This document shows positions 58,179-64,000 of a stretch of 64,000 nt of DNA, piece by piece (positions within the stretch are counted from its first letter, which is position 1; every line of letters begins with the position of its first letter). This DNA comes from an uncultured Lachnospiraceae bacterium (lineage in GTDB: Bacteria; Bacillota; Clostridia; Lachnospirales; Lachnospiraceae): the NCBI GenBank assembly GCA_910587305.1, contig CAJUKV010000002.1, positions 1 through 64,000 on the forward strand, given 5' to 3'. A program made the position numbers and the translations under genes. Below the pieces are notes generated by a model. The model had not been told where the DNA came from, did no database searches, and worked only from the letters and a program-made list of their open reading frames with translations.

Positions 58179-59690
58179 CTATTCTTTTGTCTTGAGATTG
58201 TCTAATGCAATTTGGAGCTGTGTAATTTTCTCATCGGACGTCTCTCTAACTGTATACTTTGTTGCCGGCCCGTTTCCTGTTCTTTCTATCAGCTTTTTTT
58301 CATCCAATACCTCCAGCCACTTTCTGACTTTATAATCGGAAAGACCAGTCCCTTCCCGTATCTTTGAAACAGATATTGGTATATTGCTTTTTAAAATTAC
58401 CCTCAAAATGCCTTTTGCTTCATCTTCCAATTCGGGATATGAATCGGCAAAATCTATATTCCATATTCTCAAATCCGTTTTTTCAATATCCGTATATACT
58501 TCCGGCGTGTGCACACCCCCGGATGCTGTTGTTGTATAAATCAGTGGGCCGCCATAACCTTGCCGTTCCGATGCCCCCAGCCATCGAAACATCTTCATGA
58601 TAATTTCGTTTCGTGGTCTTGAATCTCCCCCGGTCCGAAACTGATGCAGGGACACCAGCATTTTTCCCGGATTAAGAAAATGAAACCAACCGTCAAACAC
58701 CTCAACCTTGACACTTGGATATGCCTGCACATAATCAGCATGTGCAAGACAATTAATCAAACATTCCCGCAGAACTTCATCAAAATCAGACAGCGGTATC
58801 CGAAGCTGTCCCTCGTCTAATTCAAAAGATTCTTTTAACAAAATCTTCATTTTTTCGGATACGATTGAGTAAAAGTTAAATATATTCATCTCATAATCAC
58901 CCGGTTCATCATCCGATACCCGGTCGATCCAACGCGGATTATGTCCTTTACGGTTAAAATAATCCAAATGATAATGTGGATATGCTTCTTTTATCGTGCG
59001 CTCCTGTCCTAAAAATAATAATGCTCCTCGCCTGAGTTTCACTTCTCCTGAAACGCGGTCCACAAAACAGGCTCCCATCTCCGTCAAAAAATCCTTATTT
59101 GACATTTCAAGATATTTCTTCTTGGGAAAACGCTTATGAACTTTTTCTTTATAAACAATTACAGAATCGGTGTCTAAATCATCAATTGTAAAATGTTCTA
59201 TGGGCAAACTGTCATGGCAGGGCATAGCGTTTCTCTCAAAGGCATCTAATTCAAGCTTCGTAGCCTTGCGGTCACCGTCGCCTGTTCTTATAAATGTATT
59301 TTCCCTTTTTCCATTAAAGTAAACAGGTTTCATCGACTCGGGAGCTTCTTTCACATATATAATCATTACTTCCGCTCCATTTATATTAACCACATGGACA
59401 TCTTCATTATCTATACTTCTATAATTTATCTTGTTCGGATTTGATAACATATCCCACAAACTATTTTGTGCTTTTGTAATATTACCGACTCCTTGAATGA
59501 TGTTCACAGGATTATCCTCAACGACACCGAGCAAAATCCACCCGCCGGATGTATTACAAAATGCTGAATATGATTCCCAAAAAGAGGCGGGCAGTTCTTG
59601 AGATTTCTTCAGTTCAACAAAGTATTTCTCATGGATATTCAAAATCCATTCTTCTAATCTATTTATATTTTTAAAATCAAGCTGCTCCAT
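58179..59690 (-). CDS. AlbA_2/HATPase_4 DNA-binding protein
   Basis: A 503-residue protein of the divergent AlbA-like (Schlafen AlbA_2) class. The N-terminal domain (FVELKKSQELPASFWESYSA, then FCNTSGGWILLGVVED) is the nucleic-acid-binding AlbA_2 fold. ECLINCLAHADYVQAYPSVK with NPGKML is the HATPase-like region near 320-360. The C-terminus carries a winged helix (SVSKIREGTGLSDYKVRKWL). Such proteins act as transcription regulators or in defence loci. ATG 59690 has GGGAGG upstream; an in-frame ATG at 59747 is less supported. It is transcribed against the surrounding polysaccharide genes, as are other likely acquired genes here. Confidence 0.85.
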   Translation of the reverse strand: MEQLDFKNINRLEEWILNIHEKYFVELKKSQELPASFWESYSAFCNTSGGWILLGVVEDNPVNIIQGVGNITKAQNSLWDMLSNPNKINYRSIDNEDVHVVNINGAEVMIIYVKEAPESMKPVYFNGKRENTFIRTGDGDRKATKLELDAFERNAMPCHDSLPIEHFTIDDLDTDSVIVYKEKVHKRFPKKKYLEMSNKDFLTEMGACFVDRVSGEVKLRRGALLFLGQERTIKEAYPHYHLDYFNRKGHNPRWIDRVSDDEPGDYEMNIFNFYSIVSEKMKILLKESFELDEGQLRIPLSDFDEVLRECLINCLAHADYVQAYPSVKVEVFDGWFHFLNPGKMLVSLHQFRTGGDSRPRNEIIMKMFRWLGASERQGYGGPLIYTTTASGGVHTPEVYTDIEKTDLRIWNIDFADSYPELEDEAKGILRVILKSNIPISVSKIREGTGLSDYKVRKWLEVLDEKKLIERTGNGPATKYTVRETSDEKITQLQIALDNLKTKE

Positions 59691-59934
59691 TAGTAACAGT
59701 ACCTCCCGGTTTATCATTTTTTGATATAAATATGATTTTAATTCCAAATCAAAATTACTCCGATTTCAGGCTTGCTTCAATTGTATCATAGGCCGGATTA
59801 GAATGCACGTTTTTCCTGGGTTTGAAATATTCCTATAGATTTTATCGTGATAATGCTCTGCTTTCCATAAATCGTCTTTTGGGTACGGAGGACTCCGGAC
59901 TATACCGATGTTTTTTGAGATGTTTTTTCAGATG

Positions 59935-59963
59935 CAGACAAAACGATAAATTTATGCTACAAT
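59935..59963 (+). promoter_or_regulatory. promoter for glycosyltransferase gene at 60096
   Basis: CAGACA (59935-59940) and TACAAT (59958-59963) have a 17-base spacer. The 405-base gap 59691-60095 contains nothing else I can identify. Confidence 0.5.
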
Positions 59964-60095
59964 CGGAATATCTGTAATCTTGAATTTCTTATATTTCTGA
60001 AAAAGAACAATTAATTGCATAAGTGGGAGGCTGTTTTAAAGGAATGACATTAACAGGCGCGGATGAAGTGACAGCCATATAAAATGGAGCGATAA

Positions 60096-61406
60096 ATGGA
60101 CAGGGTTTTGTGGATATGTAATATTATGCTGCCTGCCATCGGGCAGGAGCTTGGTTTTCCTTACAGTAACCGGGAAGGGTGGCTTTCCGGCATTTTTGAG
60201 AAGGTGCGGAAAAAGGAAGCGCCTTTTACTCTGGGAATATGTTTTCCTTTGGGGGAGACGGAGATAAGGAAGCTGAAAGAAAAAAAGTTTTCCATAGAGG
60301 GAGCGGTCTGTTATGCTTTCGAGGAAAATTTGGGCATGCCGGAGGTTTATGATGCCGGGATGGAGAATGTGTTCCGGGAGATAATACGGGATTTTTCTCC
60401 GGATGTGGTTCACATTTTCGGAACGGAATTTCCTCATACGCTGGCGGCGGTTCGGGCTTTTGGGAAACCGGAAAGGACACTTATCGGCATACAGGGGCTT
60501 TGCAGTGAGATTGCGAAGGTTTACATGGCTGGGCTTCCAAAAGAGGTGTACGGAAAGGTGACTTTTCGGGACTGGCTTAGGAAGGATTCTATGAGGCGGC
60601 AGGAGGAAAAGTTTATCCGGCGCGGGGAGAATGAGAAAAAGGCCATTCTTGGGTGTGGAAATATTACGGGGAGAACCGGTTTTGACAGAGAAGGCACAGC
60701 CAGGATCAATCCTGATGCCAGGTATTATTTTATGAATGAAACCATGCGGAAGGAATTTTATACGGGGAAGTGGAGCCCGGGCGGCTGTGAAAAGCACAGC
60801 ATTCTTTTGGGACAGGGGGATTATCCGTTAAAGGGGATGCATTTTGTGCTTGAGGCTGCCGGGCTGCTTGTCAGGAAGTATTCGGATTTAAAGTTGTATG
60901 TGGCGGGGAACAGCATTTTGGAACATGGCACTTTCAAAGGAAAAATAAAGCTTTGCGCTTATGGGAAGTATTTGCTTTCTCTCATAAAGAAGTATGGTCT
61001 GGAAGATAAAGTGTTTATGACGGGGAAATTAAATGCGGAGGAAATGAAGGAGCGGTTTTTAAAAAGTAGTGTGTTCGTATGTGCGTCCGTTTTGGAAAAT
61101 TCTCCCAATACGGTGGGGGAGGCCCAGCTTTTAGGCGTGCCTGTGGTTGCGTCTGAGACGGGCGGAATACCGGATATGGTGACGGACGGGGTGAGCGGTC
61201 TGTTGTTTCCGGCAGGAGATGTGAAAGAGCTGGCGAATAAAATAGAGGCCGTGTGGGATGAGCGCGTGGGGGCGGACGGGCTTTGCCTGGCGGAGAGACT
61301 TTGCGAGGGAGCAAGGGAGCAGGCAAGGACTTTCCATGACGGAGAGAAAAATTATCTGCGGCTTCTTGAAATATATAGCGCAATAAAACAAAGGCAAGTG
61401 GTGTGA
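60096..61406 (+). CDS. GT4 family glycosyltransferase
   Basis: A 436-residue GT-B enzyme. The N-terminal Rossmann domain has WICNIMLPAIGQELGFPYSN and DVVHIFGTEFPHTLAAVRAF. The C-terminal donor-binding domain has ILLGQGDYPLKGMHFVLEAA, KVFMTGKLNAEEMKERF and the family E-x7-E motif within SVLENSPNTVGEAQLLG, then VASETGGIPDM. It is a retaining transferase using a nucleotide sugar. GGAG lies before the ATG. It restarts the plus-strand polysaccharide genes after the AlbA/ATPase gene and has its own promoter. It is fuller in length than the next GT4. Confidence 0.92.
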   Translation: MDRVLWICNIMLPAIGQELGFPYSNREGWLSGIFEKVRKKEAPFTLGICFPLGETEIRKLKEKKFSIEGAVCYAFEENLGMPEVYDAGMENVFREIIRDFSPDVVHIFGTEFPHTLAAVRAFGKPERTLIGIQGLCSEIAKVYMAGLPKEVYGKVTFRDWLRKDSMRRQEEKFIRRGENEKKAILGCGNITGRTGFDREGTARINPDARYYFMNETMRKEFYTGKWSPGGCEKHSILLGQGDYPLKGMHFVLEAAGLLVRKYSDLKLYVAGNSILEHGTFKGKIKLCAYGKYLLSLIKKYGLEDKVFMTGKLNAEEMKERFLKSSVFVCASVLENSPNTVGEAQLLGVPVVASETGGIPDMVTDGVSGLLFPAGDVKELANKIEAVWDERVGADGLCLAERLCEGAREQARTFHDGEKNYLRLLEIYSAIKQRQVV

Positions 61407-61445
61407 GGAAAACAGGCAAGCTTTGTCCGGATTTGTATTGTTGCA

Positions 61446-61535
61446 AACAGGGGGGATAAGTTTCGAAGTAAACTTTCAGACTTTTTATTGGTGGCAGTAC
61501 CACAAGCACGGCTTGCGGTATGCGGGAGTATAAGC
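61446..61535 (+). repeat. leader repeat family A, copy 4
   Basis: GGGGGGATAAGTTTCGAAG, a weakened first hairpin ending CTTTCAGAC, TTTTTATTGGTGGCAGTACC, then ACAAGC/GCTTGCGG and TATGCGGGAGTATAAGC directly before ATG 61536. Substitutions in both first arms show it is an older copy than those at 9719 and 50030. Confidence 0.75.
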
Positions 61536-62714
61536 ATGACAATTACCTTTATATCCAACTATATCAATCATCATCAGATTCCCTTTTCCAACGCCTGTTA
61601 TAGATTGTTGGGAGATAACTATCATTTTATCCAGTGTGAGCCCATGGAGCAGGAGCGGCTTGCCATGGGATGGAACAGGGAAGGGGAAAAGCTGCCTTAT
61701 GTGCACTTCCTTTATGAGGAGGAGGCGTTGTGTCGCAGGCTGGTTATGGAAAGCGATGTGCTTTTGGCAGGGTGGAGCGGTCATGAGGAGCTGGTGCAGG
61801 AGAGATTGAATGAAGGGAAGTTGACCGTTCGGGTCAGTGAACGGCTTTACCGGGAGGGACAGTGGAAGGCAGTCTCCCCGAAAGGGCTGGTGCACAAGTA
61901 TCAGGAGCATATCAGATACCGGAAAAGTCCGGCGTATCTTTTATGTGCGGGGGCTTATGTACCTTCGGATTTTCATTTGATACACGCTTACCCGGGGAAA
62001 ATGTTCAAGTGGGGCTATTTTCCGGAAACCAGATTTTACGGGGAAAAGGAATTTGAAGGATTAAAAAGGGAAGACGGCAGAGTGGAAATTCTGTGGGCCG
62101 GTCGGTTTATTCCGTTGAAGCATCCGGAGTTTATGGTAAGGCTTGCGGGGGATTTGAAAGGGAAATACGATTTTCATGTGCATATGGCGGGAAGCGGCCA
62201 GATGGAGGATGAGTTAAAAAGCCTTGCAAGGGAATATGGCGTTGAGGATATGCTGACCTTTTACGGTTTTCAGACGCCGGATGAGGTGCGGAATATGATG
62301 GAAAAGAGTCATATTTTTCCTTTTACCAGCAATCATTTGGAGGGCTGGGGAGCAGTGGTGAATGAGGCCATGAACAGCGGCTGCGCCGTGGTCGGCAATG
62401 TGCAGGCCGGTGCGGTTCCGTATTTAATCCGGCATGGGGAAAACGGACTGGCGTATCCCGACGGAAAGTATGAAAAAATGAAAGAGGCGGTCTGCTATTT
62501 GATGGAGCATCCCGGGGAAAGAAAACAAATGGGGCGAAAGGCTTATGCGACGATTGCCAATTTGTGGAATGCGGATTATGGGGCAAAGGAGCTGCTTCGT
62601 ATGATAGAGGGACTAAAGGAAGGCAGGATAGAGCCGGCGCAGGAAGGGCCCTTAAGCGCGGCGCCGGTGGTTCGACCGGGTAAAATGTATGAATATATGC
62701 AGGCTCATATTTGA
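61536..62714 (+). CDS. GT4 family glycosyltransferase
   Basis: A 392-residue GT-B enzyme. It begins MTITFISNYINHHQIPFSNA, a typical GT4 N-terminus with substrate loop. The donor domain shows ILWAGRFIPLKHPEFMVRLA, VHMAGSGQMEDELKSLAREY, LTFYGFQTPDEVRNMM, and the E-x7-E motif in FTSNHLEGWGAVVNEAMNSG. Length is normal. ATG 61536 is fixed by leader repeat A4 and by the homologous N-terminus; the open frame back to 61488 reads only the repeat. It probably adds an internal sugar of the repeat unit. Confidence 0.93.
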   Translation: MTITFISNYINHHQIPFSNACYRLLGDNYHFIQCEPMEQERLAMGWNREGEKLPYVHFLYEEEALCRRLVMESDVLLAGWSGHEELVQERLNEGKLTVRVSERLYREGQWKAVSPKGLVHKYQEHIRYRKSPAYLLCAGAYVPSDFHLIHAYPGKMFKWGYFPETRFYGEKEFEGLKREDGRVEILWAGRFIPLKHPEFMVRLAGDLKGKYDFHVHMAGSGQMEDELKSLAREYGVEDMLTFYGFQTPDEVRNMMEKSHIFPFTSNHLEGWGAVVNEAMNSGCAVVGNVQAGAVPYLIRHGENGLAYPDGKYEKMKEAVCYLMEHPGERKQMGRKAYATIANLWNADYGAKELLRMIEGLKEGRIEPAQEGPLSAAPVVRPGKMYEYMQAHI

Positions 62715-62775
62715 AAAACGTTTCGACCGGATGTGCGCCCAAATTTGCAGGCTGCCGGACGGGTGACAAGGCGAT
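62715..62775 (+). repeat. leader repeat family B, partial copy
   Basis: ATGTGCGCCCAAATTTGCAG followed by GCTGCCGGAC matches the core of family B, one base past the previous stop codon. The normal GGAGGAT end is missing; the next gene starts 90 bases later with its own site. Confidence 0.5.
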
Positions 62776-62864
62776 GGACTTTAGGAATAGTCACAAAATA
62801 ACTTGTGCAGATGTGCAGGTTATTGCAAGGTTGTTCCTTAGATGCGGAAAGGGGGAAGCCATAA

Positions 62865-63869
62865 GTGGAAGAGAACAGATGGCCGGCGCTTATCAGTGTG
62901 ATTGTACCGGTTTATAATATAGTAGATTTACTTCCCAGATGCGTAAAATCTATTCAAAAGCAGACATATCCGAATTTGGAAATTATTTTGATAGACGACG
63001 GTTCCACGGACAACAGCGGGGCCCTTGCGGAGAAGATGGCGTTGGAGGACAGGCGAATCAGGGTTTTTCACAAGGAAAACGGCGGGACTAGCAGGGCGCG
63101 GAATTTAGGGATTGAGAAGGCGAGAGGGGAGTATATTGGCTTTGTGGACAGCGACGACTATATAGAGCCTCGGATGTATGAGCGGCTTTTGAGTGTGGCG
63201 CTTTCGGAAGGTCTTCTGATGGTTCAGGCGTCAAGAGATGAGATTGACGAGCAGGGGAACCGGATGCCCGATGTGTGCGAGCCGCCTGCGGAGGCGCTGC
63301 TTTGGGAGGGAGAGCAGTTTATGCGGGAGCTCCTTTTGCACAAAGGGGATTGTTCCATGTGCACGAAGCTGGTTCATGCCTCCCTGTTAAAGGAGGAGCG
63401 TTTCCCGGAAGGGGAATTGAACGAGGATTTTAATTTGTTGGTGAGACTTTTGCCGAAGGTGCCCGCGGTGGCAATTTTGCCGGAGCAGGATTATCATGTT
63501 TTTTATCGCTATGGAAGCAATACCAGAACCCATGACGAGGAAGAATTTCCCCAGGTGTTTACGGATATTGTAAAGAATGCGGACAGGGTCTATGCTATTG
63601 TAGAAAAGGAGTATCCGGCTCTTTTGCAGGAGGCTTTGCGCTTCGGCCTGTTCCAGCGGCTTGATTATATGCTGCATATTCCCATTTCACAGATGAAAAA
63701 GGAAAATGCCTTTTATGTCCAGGTAAAGCAATATCTGAAAAGTCACAGAGGGGACGCCGTGAAATCGCCTTATCTTACGCAGAAGAATAAACAGTATTTG
63801 CTGCTTCTTGGAACGGCGCCAAAGTTTGTGAGAAAAGTCCACAGAATATTAAGAGGAAAACATACATGA
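62865..63869 (+). CDS. GT2 family glycosyltransferase
   Basis: A 334-residue GT2 enzyme of the EpsJ/CpsI-like type. LISVIVPVYNIVDLLPRCVK is followed by ILIDDGSTDNSGALAEKM, NGGTSRARNLGIEKARGEYI and FVDSDDYIEPRMYERLL with the DxD. The C-terminal 120 residues are helical. GTG 62865 with GGGGGAAG upstream is the start. It overlaps the following gene by four bases (ATGA), so both are coupled. It most likely extends the lipid-linked repeat unit in the cytoplasm. Confidence 0.93.
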   Translation: MEENRWPALISVIVPVYNIVDLLPRCVKSIQKQTYPNLEIILIDDGSTDNSGALAEKMALEDRRIRVFHKENGGTSRARNLGIEKARGEYIGFVDSDDYIEPRMYERLLSVALSEGLLMVQASRDEIDEQGNRMPDVCEPPAEALLWEGEQFMRELLLHKGDCSMCTKLVHASLLKEERFPEGELNEDFNLLVRLLPKVPAVAILPEQDYHVFYRYGSNTRTHDEEEFPQVFTDIVKNADRVYAIVEKEYPALLQEALRFGLFQRLDYMLHIPISQMKKENAFYVQVKQYLKSHRGDAVKSPYLTQKNKQYLLLLGTAPKFVRKVHRILRGKHT

Positions 63870-64000
63870 AAGCAGGAATGACATTGGCGAGGGGGTATAG
63901 GAAGGGAATTTTTATTGGCGTTATGGCTGCACTTCTGATGGTTCAGCTTGGGGTACTGCTTTTTTATGGAAACAAAAAGGCAGGATTTCACGAAGATGAA
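63866..64000 (+). CDS. start of a GT-C-like membrane protein (partial)
   Basis: Only the first 45 codons lie in the window: a basic N-terminus (MKAGMTLARGYRKG), one hydrophobic helix (FIGVMAALLMVQLGVLLFY), then GNKKAGFHEDE. An acidic FHEDE-type motif right after the first helix is typical of GT-C membrane glycosyltransferases, where it forms the catalytic loop. The gene is coupled by ATGA to the GT2 gene upstream and runs off the right edge. The family call is therefore tentative. Confidence 0.6.
   Translation, partial: MKAGMTLARGYRKGIFIGVMAALLMVQLGVLLFYGNKKAGFHEDE

Noticed and set aside
62323..62769. 148-codon minus-strand frame with Pro-rich product
   Set aside because: Antisense to the end of the GT4 gene; composition is that of a shadow frame.
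1..64000. tRNA or rRNA genes
   Set aside because: No cloverleaf with TTCRA-type arm or rRNA-like stretch was recognised on reading; a tRNAscan run would settle this.

Overview
The window looks like a chromosomal stretch from a gut-type member of the Clostridia, most likely family Lachnospiraceae. This is an inference from gene content (CotH-VTC-DUF4956 trio, SPASM radical SAM, YtrA-type GntR/ABC operon, a degraded IS1634-like transposase), strong GGAGG ribosome sites, frequent GTG/TTG starts and moderate GC. No rRNA, tRNA or CRISPR array was seen.

Layout. 1-4.8 kb: a decayed transposase, a TIR-like/degenerate-PLD protein with a small membrane partner, and an LrgA/LrgB pair. 4.9-8.1 kb: three small Xre regulators, one glycosyltransferase and an exported protein. 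8.5-18.5 kb: first polysaccharide block (UDP-glucuronate 4-epimerase, UDP-glucose dehydrogenase, several GT2 enzymes, a flavoenzyme, a polytopic membrane protein, a DegT aminotransferase). 18.8-20.1 kb: DUF3800 gene and a repeat-led small ORF. 20.6-31.1 kb: surface decoration (MBOAT + SGNH O-acyltransferase pair, CotH, VTC, DUF4956, radical SAM, FAD oxidoreductase, GH130). 31.1-37.2 kb: membrane and housekeeping genes (TPM protein, zinc-ribbon membrane protein, LspA-like peptidase, YtrA/ABC operon, carbamate kinase). 37.7-39.8 kb: an AAA ATPase + TOPRIM defence-like pair followed by a type I toxin-like locus. 40.1-50 kb: SGNH-like protein, five-gene peptide ABC transporter, MetNI. 50.1-64 kb: second polysaccharide block (polyprenyl-phosphate sugar transferase, Wzz-like protein, EpsG-like polymerase, eight glycosyltransferases), interrupted by an AlbA/ATPase gene and running off the window end.

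How it fits together. The second block has the parts of a Wzx/Wzy-type capsule or exopolysaccharide pathway: initiating sugar-phosphate transferase, chain-length protein, polymerase and transferases. The first block supplies UDP-glucuronate/UDP-galacturonate and modified sugars. The MBOAT/SGNH pair could O-acetylate the product. Defence-type genes sit between these blocks.

The most unusual property is a set of small structured repeats lying directly in front of start codons. At least two families (A and B) end with a Shine-Dalgarno sequence a few bases before the ATG of unrelated genes. A third family (C) has imperfect terminal inverted repeats and also lies just upstream of genes. Further palindromes (D), a 138-bp hairpin element, 15- and 18-bp tandem arrays and low-complexity insertions in glycosyltransferases add to a picture of a locus shaped by short repeats. 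All conclusions come from reading the sequence; no database search was possible.
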